From the NCBI GenBank assembly GCA_017450065.1, contig JAFSYI010000044.1, forward strand, positions 1 to 34,214: a stretch of 34,214 nucleotides of DNA, written 5' to 3'. Under the pieces are notes generated by a model. It saw only the letters and a program-made list of their open reading frames with translations, did no database searches and was not told the DNA's origin. The stretch's first letter is position 1, and every line of letters starts with the position of its first letter. This document shows positions 8,376-16,934 of this stretch, piece after piece. The DNA comes from Lachnospiraceae bacterium (GTDB lineage Bacteria > Bacillota > Clostridia > Lachnospirales > Lachnospiraceae). The translations under genes and the position numbers were made by a program.

Positions 8376-11300
8376 AGAACTGTATATACTCCCCTGTTCT
8401 CGGCACCCTGTCAAGTACCCTCATACTGTTGTTTACTGCCATTCCGGTATTGATTGCCGGAATATACTGATACGGTGATGAATAATAATTCTGATTATAA
8501 TGATTGTCCGATGATGAATTCAGCTTATACAGAATGGCAAAATCGGTAAAATGCCCCGTGGAGAAGGTCACATATGAAACGTCTCCCTCTGTTCCCGTAG
8601 ATGATGATATACTCCTGTCAAGCTTATCATCAACCATACTTACCACCCTTACGGAACCGTTATGGATATCCATGTCCTCAATAAGAGGGATACGTATCGT
8701 ACATTTACCGAAGTCATTTACCTTGTTCCCCGCTGCATCCCTGAGGCTCAAGTCATAATATACCGCTCTGTTATGATCCAGTGCGCTGTCACCGTTTATA
8801 AGCGGCTTTATGCTGCTTCCGTCGGAATCCCTCAGTATAAGGTATCTGTCAGCCGGAAGTCTCTCAACGCTTCCCCTTACCATGTGCCTGCTCGGAGCAT
8901 CCTTGGTCCTCTGGTCCACAATATACAGCTTATAGGATACAGGAGGCACAGGTGCAGGTCTCTCTATTACCGTAACCTTGCACTCTGCAGTAAATCCGCC
9001 GTCTACAGTTATTGCCGTTATTATGGCTTCACCTGCTTTCTTACCGAATACCCTGCCTTTATCATCCACTGTTGCAATATCCGGCTTATCACTCTTCCAT
9101 AAGACATCCGTAACACCGGCATCCTTGGGAAGTACGGTGGCTACTATGGTAAATGCCTCTCCTTTATAAATTGTCTTGACTATGGGATTGACATATATCT
9201 CCTTAACACGCGGAGGCAGGTCAATGACCTTAATGATGCATACAGCATTCACTCCGTTGGATGCTCGTGCGGTTATTACTGCTTCTCCCAGCCCAACGCC
9301 CCTGACGTTTCCGTTATCATCAACGGTAGCAACGGAAGGGTTATTGGTGGTCCATTTAAGCGTTTTATCCATTGCATTCTCAGGTAATACCTTCGCCGAT
9401 ATAGGAAGGGTCTCATTTATGAATATCTGATCCTCCGTCGGATCAAGGATAATGCTCTTAACCTCCACCGGTCTTTCCTTAACCGTAACTATACAGGAAG
9501 CTTCTTTACCTCCGTCGTTGGTACGAACCCTTACTGTCGTGGTACCAATGGAATACCCTGTTACACTTCCTCTGTATACAGATGCTATCACAGGATCATC
9601 ACTGCTCCATGTAACGCCTTTGTCTGTGGCATCCGCAGGTGTTATGGTTGTCGTTATGAAAAAGGATTCACCTATAAATATCGTTTTGGATACAGGATCG
9701 GCGGTGATGCTCTCCACCGGAACAGTTCTGCTTATAACTGTCACTATACAGTCGGCTGTTTTGCCGTTTTTCGAGGTCGCTGTTATTACAGCCACACCCG
9801 CCTTAACCGCTTCTATCCATCCGTGCTCATCTACGGTAGCTACTGCCGGATCCGAACTGCTCCATGTAACACTCTTATCTGCAACGCTGTCAGGCTTAAC
9901 CGTCGCTATTATAAGCTCCCTGTCCCCCTCATACAGCGAAATATCATATTTATTAAGAATTACTCTTTCTTCCTCTTCTTCAATGACCGTAACCGTACAT
10001 CCGGCCGTAAATCCGCCGTCATTGGTTGTTGCGGTTATTGTTACGGTCCCCGGTGCTTTACCGGTGACCTTTCCGTCCCTGTCAACCACAGCTATGTCAG
10101 TATCACTGCTTGTCCATGTTACACTCTTATCTGTAGCATCATCCGGAGTTACGGTAGGAGAAATAATAAACTCCTCACCTGTATTTATGGTCTTTGATGC
10201 AGGTTCTACAGTTATTCCGGTTACGTCCTTCTTCCTCTTAAGGACGGTGACTTTACATCTTGCTTTCTTATTTCCGTCATTGGTCGTAGCAATTATCGTT
10301 GCTTCACCTTCGGAAATGCCCGTGACCTTACCGTCTTCATCCACGGCTGCCACCAGAGGATCGCTGCTTGTGAAGGTTACACTCTTATCTGTAGCATTAT
10401 CCGGTATTATGGTTGCAACGATAATGAATTCCTCATTCTCTTCAATGGTTCTTGCCGTCGGATCGACTGTGATCCCGGTCACATCAATCTTTGATCCGGT
10501 TACAGTAACTACGCATTCGGCTGTATAACCACCGTCAACAGTTGTGGCGGTTATGATTGCTTCTCCTGCCGATATACCGGTCACCTTTCCGTTTTCGTCT
10601 ACGGTTGCCACAGCGGTATCGCTGCTTGACCATGTGACTCCCTTGTCTGTGGCATTGTCGGGGCTCACGGTTGCCGTTATCGTGAATTCTTCATCTTCTG
10701 TAATAGTCCTTGCTGTCGGCGAAACGGTAATTCCCGTTACATCGGTCTTCTTCTTTACGACAGTCACAGTACATGAAGCTTTCTTGCCACCGTCATTGGT
10801 TGTGACGGTAATGGTTGCCTCTCCGACTGCTATTCCCCTCACCTTTCCATTTTCATCCACTGTTGCTATTCCGGGCGCATTGCTCGCCCATTTAACAGTC
10901 TTATCGTCTGCGTTGTTCGGCGAAACGGTTGCTGTGATTACGAATTCTTCATCCTCTTTTATTGTTCTTTCGGAAGGTTCTACCGTTATTCCCGTTACGC
11001 TTGTCTTCTTCTTGTTGACCGTAACTACACATTCGGCTGTAAAACCGCCATCGTTGGTTGTCGCGGTTATTGTGGCTTCTCCTTCCGATATGCCGGTCAC
11101 CTTTCCGTTTCCGTCTACTGTTGCCACGTCCGAAGCATTGCTCGTCCATATTACAGTCTTGTCATCGGCATCCCCGGGCTGCACGGTTGGGATGATCATA
11201 AAATCATCCCCCTCATCTATGGTCTTTGCCGTAGGTGTTACGGTTATTCCTGTTACGTCAGTCTTCGGACCCTCTACCGTAACAACGCAGATTGCTGTCT

Positions 11301-13254
11301 TGCCTCCGTCATTGGTCGTTGCTGTTATTGTTGCCTGCCCCGCCGAAACACCGGTCACCTTTCCGTTTTCGTCTACCGTTGCGGTCTTTTTGGAGCTTGT
11401 CGTCCACTTGACAGTCTTATCCGAAGCATCATCCGGCTTCACGATCGGTTTGATCGTAAATTCTTCCCCCTCTTTTATTGTCTTTTCCGTAGGTTCAAGA
11501 GTTATTCCGGTGACAAAAATATGAGATCCTTCTTTTATGATGGTGAAGCTCTTAGTCACATCTTTGGGCAAAGCTGTATATGAATCAGACGGATTTGTCT
11601 TCTTAACAAAAGTAGCCGGAAGTGCAATATTAAGCTGAACATATCTCGGGATTTCTATTTGCGTAAGCTCGGATGTCAGATCAAACATATTATCTGCGTT
11701 TGTTATTCTGCTCATATCAAAGGTGCTTAAATCCAGACTTGTCAGGCTGCCACAGTTGTAGAACATATATCTCGTAATTTGAAGATTTCCTGTATCAAAA
11801 TGACTCAGATCAAGGCTTTTCAGACTGCTGCATTCAAAGAACATCGTTCCCATATCTTTAACACTTGCCGTATTAAACCCGCTCAGATCCAGCTCTGTCA
11901 GGCTTTTGCAATAACAGAACATATATCCCATATCGGTAACACTTGCTGTATCAAAATTACTTAAATCCAGACCTGTTAAGCCGTTGCACCCATAAAACAT
12001 ATATCGCATATCGGTAACACTTGCTGTATCAAAAACACTTACATCCAGACTTGTTAACCCGCTGCAATTATAAAACATATATCCCATAATGGTAGCTTTA
12101 GCTGTATCAAAATTGCTTACGTCCAGACTTGTTAATCCGCTGCAGTTATAGAACATAAATCCCATGTCGCCAACATTACCTGTATCAAAACTGCTTATAT
12201 CCAGGCTTGTTAACCCGTTGCATTTCTCGAACATGGCTCTCATGCTGGTAACATTACCCGTATCAAAGTTGCTTAAGTCAAGGTTTGTTAAGCTGCTGCA
12301 TCTGTCAAACATAAAGCCCATATTGGTAACATTTGCCGTATTAAAGCCTCCGACATCAGGGCTTTCCAAAGATGAACATCCATAGAACATATATCCCATA
12401 TCGGTAACTTTTCCCGTATCAAAGCCATCGAAGTTCACTTTTATAAGCGATGCACAGCCAATAAACATGGAGTTCATACTGGTGACGTTACTTGAATCAA
12501 CCTTACTCAGATCTATTTCCAGTAAAGATTTTTTATCTTTAAAGAAGCCTGAGCAATTTGAGTGGAATTTACTGTTATATTCTCTCCCGTCTATTACAGC
12601 CTTGGCCGGGATATCAAGGAAGGACGCATTACCGTTATATTTCGACAGTATGATATCCTCTCCATCCAATACATAAGTGAAATCCTTCTGCCATGTTGTA
12701 TCGCCTGCTCCATCCGGAGATATTCCGAGCATTCCAAACAGGCCTGACTTTATATCACCAAGCTTATCCTTAATTGTTTCCTCTTTGGTTTCTTTTTCCT
12801 CATCATTATCCGTATTGCTACCGGATGATGCCTTATCTTCCGATACCGGGGTTTTTTCATCCTCTTTTGGTATAGCTGAGGGTATTGAAGTCAGCTGTGC
12901 CTCGGGCTCCGGTGTGTTTTCGCTTCCGGGGACAGCTGTCTTGTTTTCTTCCATCATCTTTATGGGATCTGCAACCGGTACTGTTGTCTGTTCCGAAGGC
13001 TCCTTCGGCTGATCCTCTGCCGGCTCAGCGCTTATATCTACCTTCGGCGATACCTGGGGAATATGCGTTATATCGACTACGGGTCCTGAAGCATTTTCTT
13101 CTGTTGTTTCGGGATTGCTTATATTGGCGGAGACGCTGCTCTTATCAGGTTCAACCTGCACCTGCGCTCCGTATATGATAAGATTTGGCTGTATAATAAG
13201 CGAGATTATCAAAAATACAGCAATTGATAATCTGAGTGACTTCATTTTTTTCAT
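8320..13254 (-). CDS. Large secreted DUF285/BIG2-repeat surface protein
   Basis: A 1644-residue protein. Signal peptide at about 1-31 (basic start, long hydrophobic core, YGA-Q cleavage). Residues 32-165 are a Pro/Glu/Ser/Thr-rich disordered stalk. About 244-530 hold 11 DUF285 (BspA-like) repeats of about 26 residues with the pattern FDTxxVTxMxxMFxxCxxLTSLDxS. About 578-1432 hold 10 bacterial Ig-like (BIG2) domains of about 85 residues, with repeated VTGITVxPTxxTI and ATVDENGKVTGISxGEATI motifs. A globular C-terminal domain follows. VPRTG at 1617-1621 resembles a sortase motif, but only 23 polar residues follow, with no hydrophobic segment. The start is ATG 13254 with AGGGG upstream; an in-frame upstream ATG lies in the structured leader. 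Likely an adhesin or host/fibre-binding protein. Confidence 0.9.
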   Translation of the reverse strand: MKKMKSLRLSIAVFLIISLIIQPNLIIYGAQVQVEPDKSSVSANISNPETTEENASGPVVDITHIPQVSPKVDISAEPAEDQPKEPSEQTTVPVADPIKMMEENKTAVPGSENTPEPEAQLTSIPSAIPKEDEKTPVSEDKASSGSNTDNDEEKETKEETIKDKLGDIKSGLFGMLGISPDGAGDTTWQKDFTYVLDGEDIILSKYNGNASFLDIPAKAVIDGREYNSKFHSNCSGFFKDKKSLLEIDLSKVDSSNVTSMNSMFIGCASLIKVNFDGFDTGKVTDMGYMFYGCSSLESPDVGGFNTANVTNMGFMFDRCSSLTNLDLSNFDTGNVTSMRAMFEKCNGLTSLDISSFDTGNVGDMGFMFYNCSGLTSLDVSNFDTAKATIMGYMFYNCSGLTSLDVSVFDTASVTDMRYMFYGCNGLTGLDLSNFDTASVTDMGYMFCYCKSLTELDLSGFNTASVKDMGTMFFECSSLKSLDLSHFDTGNLQITRYMFYNCGSLTSLDLSTFDMSRITNADNMFDLTSELTQIEIPRYVQLNIALPATFVKKTNPSDSYTALPKDVTKSFTIIKEGSHIFVTGITLEPTEKTIKEGEEFTIKPIVKPDDASDKTVKWTTSSKKTATVDENGKVTGVSAGQATITATTNDGGKTAICVVTVEGPKTDVTGITVTPTAKTIDEGDDFMIIPTVQPGDADDKTVIWTSNASDVATVDGNGKVTGISEGEATITATTNDGGFTAECVVTVNKKKTSVTGITVEPSERTIKEDEEFVITATVSPNNADDKTVKWASNAPGIATVDENGKVRGIAVGEATITVTTNDGGKKASCTVTVVKKKTDVTGITVSPTARTITEDEEFTITATVSPDNATDKGVTWSSSDTAVATVDENGKVTGISAGEAIITATTVDGGYTAECVVTVTGSKIDVTGITVDPTARTIEENEEFIIVATIIPDNATDKSVTFTSSDPLVAAVDEDGKVTGISEGEATIIATTNDGNKKARCKVTVLKRKKDVTGITVEPASKTINTGEEFIISPTVTPDDATDKSVTWTSSDTDIAVVDRDGKVTGKAPGTVTITATTNDGGFTAGCTVTVIEEEEERVILNKYDISLYEGDRELIIATVKPDSVADKSVTWSSSDPAVATVDEHGWIEAVKAGVAVITATSKNGKTADCIVTVISRTVPVESITADPVSKTIFIGESFFITTTITPADATDKGVTWSSDDPVIASVYRGSVTGYSIGTTTVRVRTNDGGKEASCIVTVKERPVEVKSIILDPTEDQIFINETLPISAKVLPENAMDKTLKWTTNNPSVATVDDNGNVRGVGLGEAVITARASNGVNAVCIIKVIDLPPRVKEIYVNPIVKTIYKGEAFTIVATVLPKDAGVTDVLWKSDKPDIATVDDKGRVFGKKAGEAIITAITVDGGFTAECKVTVIERPAPVPPVSYKLYIVDQRTKDAPSRHMVRGSVERLPADRYLILRDSDGSSIKPLINGDSALDHNRAVYYDLSLRDAAGNKVNDFGKCTIRIPLIEDMDIHNGSVRVVSMVDDKLDRSISSSTGTEGDVSYVTFSTGHFTDFAILYKLNSSSDNHYNQNYYSSPYQYIPAINTGMAVNNSMRVLDRVPRTGEYIQFYGKGKEKFTKKWYSYKAL
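8926..11520 (-). repeat. Tandem array of 10 BIG2-coding units (about 255 bp each)
   Basis: Ten units encode BIG2 domains within the surface protein. The first six (about 10.2-11.5 kb) are most alike in DNA and protein; units seven to ten have diverged (for example VPVESI, VEVKSI, PRVKEI openings). This gradient suggests recent duplication in the N-terminal half of the array and makes copy number variable between strains plausible. Confidence 0.8.
11650..12530 (-). repeat. Tandem array of 11 DUF285-coding units (about 78 bp each)
   Basis: Eleven units encode the leucine-rich, BspA-like DUF285 repeats. Recurrent plus-strand phrases such as GAACATATATCCCATATCGG and TGTATCAAAA recur at this period. 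Units in the middle (about 11.9-12.2 kb) are closest in sequence. Confidence 0.8.
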
Positions 13255-13291
13255 ATTCTTTACCCCTGTATTAATCCTCCGAGCAGATCCA

Positions 13292-13383
13292 GCCGGCCCT
13301 CTCCGGCATTCAATATCTGTTCTGTGCTCTAACATCATCTGCCGACGCTCTGCCGGCAGACAGCCTTCCCGAGCAGAAAGGCT
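13292..13383 (-). promoter_or_regulatory. Structured 5' leader of the surface-protein gene (three hairpins)
   Basis: Three stem-loops lie between the predicted transcript start and ATG 13254: AGCCTT/AAGGCT (13362-13367 with 13378-13383), CTGCCG/CGGCAG (13339-13344 with 13354-13359) and GCCGG/CCGGC (13292-13296 with 13303-13307). No U-tract follows any of them. They may stabilise the long mRNA or regulate translation; I recognise no known riboswitch. Confidence 0.45.
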
Positions 13384-13413
13384 TCTTACTCTTGATAATA
13401 TTATGTCAACTAT

Positions 13414-13442
13414 ATAATAACCCTAAAGTTGTTATACGTCAA
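13414..13442 (-). promoter_or_regulatory. Sigma-A promoter of the surface protein-sortase operon
   Basis: The minus strand has TTGACG (13442-13437), a 17-nt spacer and TATTAT (13419-13414): 5/6 matches at each box. It begins 11 bp after the HAD gene stop. A start near 13407 gives a leader of about 150 nt. Confidence 0.7.
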
Positions 13443-13452
13443 CACTCTGCAC

Positions 13453-14268
13453 TCAGCCTTTAAGTTTATATGCATATAACTTATTCCTTTGCGATTTCGA
13501 CCCGGGCAAAATGACATGATCGCAGCCTGCGTTGATGGCGGCCTGTCCGTCCCTTGACATACGGTCGCCTATCATCAGGATATCGGACGGATTCAGTCCG
13601 TGATCCTCCATTATCAGTCTGAGACCCTTAGGGCTTGGCTTAAGCTCCGAGAGTCTTTCATCGGTCGCGGCGTACATCCCGTCTGCCGTAAGCCCCAGCG
13701 CATCCAGCTTATCCTCTATCGGATAATCCGAGAATATGAATATCTTCTGCCCTGCATCCTTGCGCTTTTTAATCAGTTCGATCAAAGCCTCATCCCTTGT
13801 TTCATATACCGCTTTGAGAGGCTTCTCGTACATCCAGGTTTCTATTACTGTCTTAACTTTGTCGGCCGTACATCCCATCCTTCCGGCAACGTATGAATAC
13901 TGCTCCCATTCAAGACTGTTTGCTACAGAGCTTTTTCCCGTGTGTTGTTTCTTCTCATGCCCGGTTCCGGTATTTTTTTCTCCGCTTTCTTCTGAAGCCG
14001 GGCCTGCTGCCGGTGTTTTTTCTTCAGCCTGCGTTTCCCCTGCAGAAATACCGGTGATCTTATCCCACTTCTCTCTTACCTCTCTGAACTTCTTAATTAT
14101 AAACAGCTCCTTAATACGCCAAAAATGGCATAGATAGTAGGTTCCCAACATCCATGCCATTTTTAACCGCAGCTGTCTCTGATAATACAGAGTTCCGTCA
14201 AGATCAAAGACAAGCGCCTTATATTCATTTATCTTCTTACTCATGCTTATTCCGGTGTTATCTCCCAT
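13453..14268 (-). CDS. HAD-superfamily hydrolase next to a UbiA prenyltransferase
   Basis: A 271-residue phosphatase-type HAD protein. Motif I FDLDGTL has the nucleophile D22 and acid D24, motif II is the serine in IFIFSD (about 180), motif III is K210, and motif IV is IGDRMSRD (D235, D240). A Glu/Gly/Lys-rich, low-complexity insert at about 74-118 interrupts the cap region and is unusual. The upstream partner is a UbiA-family enzyme resembling decaprenyl-phosphate phosphoribosyltransferase (gap 83 bp). In actinobacteria the analogous product is dephosphorylated next, so a lipid-linked sugar phosphate is a reasonable substrate guess. Start uncertain: ATG 14268 lacks a ribosome site; ATG 14244 (MSKKINEY) is an alternative with weak GGAA. 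Confidence 0.8.
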   Translation of the reverse strand: MGDNTGISMSKKINEYKALVFDLDGTLYYQRQLRLKMAWMLGTYYLCHFWRIKELFIIKKFREVREKWDKITGISAGETQAEEKTPAAGPASEESGEKNTGTGHEKKQHTGKSSVANSLEWEQYSYVAGRMGCTADKVKTVIETWMYEKPLKAVYETRDEALIELIKKRKDAGQKIFIFSDYPIEDKLDALGLTADGMYAATDERLSELKPSPKGLRLIMEDHGLNPSDILMIGDRMSRDGQAAINAGCDHVILPGSKSQRNKLYAYKLKG

Positions 14269-14340
14269 AAAACACGCTTTCCTCTATCGTGTAAATCATA
14301 AGGTATCCCCTGCCGCAATCTGCTCTTATGACATTTCGTC

Positions 14341-14360
14341 GGAGCGCATGCTTACGCTCC
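14341..14360 (-). other. Hairpin across the prenyltransferase stop codon
   Basis: GGAGCG (14341-14346) and CGCTCC (14355-14360) form a perfect 6-bp stem with an 8-nt loop that includes the TAA stop codon. No U-tract follows, so it may set mRNA processing rather than termination before the HAD gene. Confidence 0.4.
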
Positions 14361-15287
14361 TCCTGCAGGAAGGAGGAAGGGTTCCATCCAGAAATTAAGG
14401 AACGGAAGATCCACAAATGACAGAATGACAAGAACCACGCACATAATAGCTATGTATATAAGCAGCTTCTTCTCCCGGTAGAGCTTCTCGGGCTTCTGTA
14501 CCGCCGAATCCGGCTTGAAGCTTATCCATAAATAGAAGCAGAACAGTCCAAACACAAGCGGCATTGCAAGCAGGTATTCTATCCTGTATTTTACCATGAA
14601 TATTCCTATGAAGAAGGTTGCGGTCATGGCATAGAAGAACGTGGACACCAAAAGCGAATGCTCGGTATAATGCTTAAATGATTTCCTGTACAGACCTGCC
14701 CTCTCGGGATCTCCTATCATCCTGTATTCGGCGAACCTCTTGGTTGCCATAAGGAAGGCTCCGGCGAACCAGTATCCGATAAGTATGGAGCTTGGAGGCT
14801 GATACTGCGAATCTATAATGAACCAGCCTATGAGAAGCCTTATCATATTATTGATGGATTCCGACAGGACATCAAGATACGGAATGTCCTTACTGCGCAC
14901 CGGCTTGACATTATAAATGACTCCCATTATTAGCAGCCATATCTCCACCAAAAGAAAAGGCCTGTTGATCGGATAAGCAAGAGCAATACCTACGATAATA
15001 CAGATAACATACTCAAGCATAACCAGTGAGAACTTCATATTCTCAGATACCACAGGTCTGTTTTTCTTTGTGGGATGGAACTTGTCGAACTCTGCATCAA
15101 GCCACTCATTGATAACATAATTGGCGCTTGCTATAAAGCATGTCGAAAAGAATCCCAGTATGAATTTCCAGATATATTCAGCCGAGAACGCCGGCTTCGT
15201 CATAAGTATCGCAAGCACAACACCGGGCAGTATAAATGCATTCTTTACCCAATGATCGGGCCTTGCGATCTTAATATACTTCTTCAT
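14352..15287 (-). CDS. UbiA-family prenyltransferase (decaprenyl-phosphate phosphoribosyltransferase-like)
   Basis: A 311-residue polytopic membrane enzyme with about nine hydrophobic helices. The first aspartate motif is N60-x3-D64-x3-D68 (NEWLDAEFD) followed by HPTKKNRPV. The opening RPDHWVKN and that second phrase are characteristic of the 5-phosphoribosyl-1-pyrophosphate:polyprenyl-phosphate transferase branch (mycobacterial Rv3806c type) rather than the quinone branch. A second acidic region is YNVKPVRSKDIPYLD (D134, D139). The predicted reaction transfers phosphoribose to a polyprenyl phosphate; this is inference from family resemblance. The ATG at 15287 has GGGGAG upstream. The following HAD hydrolase is the likely partner. 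It sits 63 bp after rpe, where Firmicutes often have a thiamine pyrophosphokinase gene. Confidence 0.82.
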   Translation of the reverse strand: MKKYIKIARPDHWVKNAFILPGVVLAILMTKPAFSAEYIWKFILGFFSTCFIASANYVINEWLDAEFDKFHPTKKNRPVVSENMKFSLVMLEYVICIIVGIALAYPINRPFLLVEIWLLIMGVIYNVKPVRSKDIPYLDVLSESINNMIRLLIGWFIIDSQYQPPSSILIGYWFAGAFLMATKRFAEYRMIGDPERAGLYRKSFKHYTEHSLLVSTFFYAMTATFFIGIFMVKYRIEYLLAMPLVFGLFCFYLWISFKPDSAVQKPEKLYREKKLLIYIAIMCVVLVILSFVDLPFLNFWMEPFLLPAGGA

Positions 15288-15350
15288 CCACTCTCTCCCC
15301 TGCTATTGTGTAAGGAACAGTTCATAACTTTGAGACATCAAGGAAATCCG

Positions 15351-16043
15351 TCAGGATTTCTTCCTTTCTTCAGGCAGCTTCCCCGGAACATAATTATCAA
15401 AGAAGTTCCTGTAATACTTCATGTTATCCTCGATATCTCCCTTGAACACAGAAGAACCCATAACGATAACATTGGCTCCGGCATCAAGTACGGTACCTAT
15501 ATTCTCCCTTGTAATTCCGCCGTCTACTTCGATATCCGTATCAAGATCATAATCATTAAGCATTTCTCTGAGTAACGTCAGCTTCTTTGTACACTTTCTC
15601 ATATACTTCTGTCCGCCGAAGCCGGGCTCAACCGTCATGATAAGGAACATGTCGAACTGTTCAAGATATGGCTCGAGTACGGAAGTCTCCGTTCCCGGTT
15701 TGATGGCAAGACCGGCCTTGCAGCCTGACTCATGTATAAGTGCAGCCGCAACGTTCACATCATCACAGGCCTCATAATGAACCGTTATTATATCGGCTCC
15801 CACCCTTGCGAACTCTCTTATATACCGCTCCGGCTGGACTATCATAAGATGTACGTCAAGAGGCTTATGTGTTATCTTTTTAACCGATTCCATTATGGGA
15901 ATGCCGAACGAGATATTCGGAACAAACATTCCGTCCATAACATCCACATGAAACATGTCGGCACCGGCCATGTCCGCCCTTCTCATATAGTCACCCAGGC
16001 AGGCAAAATCAGTAGCAAGAATAGATGGCGAAATCTGAAACAT
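15351..16043 (-). CDS. rpe: Ribulose-phosphate 3-epimerase
   Basis: A 230-residue TIM-barrel enzyme that interconverts ribulose 5-phosphate and xylulose 5-phosphate in the pentose phosphate pathway. Family motifs in order are SPSILATDF at the start, HVDVMDGMFVPN with the catalytic Asp and metal His, DVHLMI, VEPGFGGQ, EVDGGI with the second catalytic Asp, and GSSVF for phosphate binding. Length is normal. The ATG at 16043 has AGAGG 8 nt upstream and lies 10 bp after the rsgA stop. Linkage with rsgA and the Ser/Thr kinase is common in Firmicutes. The C-terminal KLPEERKKS tail is ordinary. Confidence 0.96.
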   Translation of the reverse strand: MFQISPSILATDFACLGDYMRRADMAGADMFHVDVMDGMFVPNISFGIPIMESVKKITHKPLDVHLMIVQPERYIREFARVGADIITVHYEACDDVNVAAALIHESGCKAGLAIKPGTETSVLEPYLEQFDMFLIMTVEPGFGGQKYMRKCTKKLTLLREMLNDYDLDTDIEVDGGITRENIGTVLDAGANVIVMGSSVFKGDIEDNMKYYRNFFDNYVPGKLPEERKKS

Positions 16044-16053
16044 ATTTTATCCT

Positions 16054-16932
16054 CTAATACTTTCTGTGTGATTCCTTAAGCTCTGAAAAGAGCAGTGAAT
16101 AGTTATCGTATCTGGTCCCGGAGATCAGTCCCCTGTTAAGCGCCTCCTTAACGGCGCAGTCCGGTTCATGCGTATGTGAGCAGGGCTTGAACCTGCAGTC
16201 TTCATAGGGAAAGAACTCATCATAATATTCCTTAAGTTCCCACTCGTCATCAATGAACACATCCAGCTTGCTGAATCCGGGCGTGTCCATAATAAAAGTG
16301 TCATCCTCTATCGGTATGATCTCCGTATGTCTTGTGGTATGCTTTCCTCTTTTAAGCTTCCGGCTGATATTCCCTGTTTCTATACTGATATCATCCTGAA
16401 GTATGTTTATGATCGATGATTTACCTACTCCTGAAGGTCCCGATACGAAGCTTAACTTTCCCTTAAGCAATTTCTTAAGCTCATCTGTTCCCTGTCCGTT
16501 TACGGCGCAGGTAAACATGACCCTTACTCCGCTGTTTCTGTATATGCCGGAAATTCTCTCCCTTACTCCGTCATCCGCAAGATCTTCCTTATTGAAACAT
16601 ATTACAGCCGGAAGATTCTGTTTCTTATACTGAAGAAGCAGCTTATCCAGCAGAAGATAATCAGGCTCCGGATCTGTCAGTGCAAATACGATAAGCGCCT
16701 GATCCACGTTTGCAACGGCGGGACGTATAAATTCATTGTCTCTCTTAAGAAGCTCCGTTATATTGCCAAGCCTCTCGTTTTCGCTTAATACATCAAGTGT
16801 TACACGGTCGCCGATCACAGGCTTGCGCCTGTCCTTCCGGAACACACCCTTTGCCTTGCACTCATAAATAATACCGTCATCGGCATATACATAATAAAAG
16901 CCTGCTATTCCCTTGACTATCCTGCCCTGCAT
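16054..16932 (-). CDS. rsgA: Ribosome small-subunit GTPase RsgA
   Basis: A 292-residue circularly permuted GTPase that checks late 30S subunit maturation. An N-terminal OB domain is followed by the G4 motif CFNKEDL, then G1 GPSGVGKSS, G3 DTPGFS, and a C-terminal zinc motif (CRFKPCSHTHEPDC). The order G4-G1-G3 is the mark of the family. ATG 16932 is preferred because AAGGA lies 6 nt upstream and the protein then opens MQGRIVKG, as usual. An ATG at 16938 overlaps the kinase stop (ATGA) but would leave no spacing to the same ribosome site. The gene begins 2 nt after the kinase stop, so the two are coupled. Confidence 0.94.
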   Translation of the reverse strand: MQGRIVKGIAGFYYVYADDGIIYECKAKGVFRKDRRKPVIGDRVTLDVLSENERLGNITELLKRDNEFIRPAVANVDQALIVFALTDPEPDYLLLDKLLLQYKKQNLPAVICFNKEDLADDGVRERISGIYRNSGVRVMFTCAVNGQGTDELKKLLKGKLSFVSGPSGVGKSSIINILQDDISIETGNISRKLKRGKHTTRHTEIIPIEDDTFIMDTPGFSKLDVFIDDEWELKEYYDEFFPYEDCRFKPCSHTHEPDCAVKEALNRGLISGTRYDNYSLLFSELKESHRKY

Positions 16933-16934
16933 GA

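Noticed and set aside
9452-11524. Long plus-strand open frames (358 and 326 codons) opposite the BIG2 array
   Set aside because: They mirror the repetitive Thr/Val/Asp-rich codons of the adhesin on the opposite strand, lack ribosome sites and give Ser/Val/Leu-rich text unlike any family.
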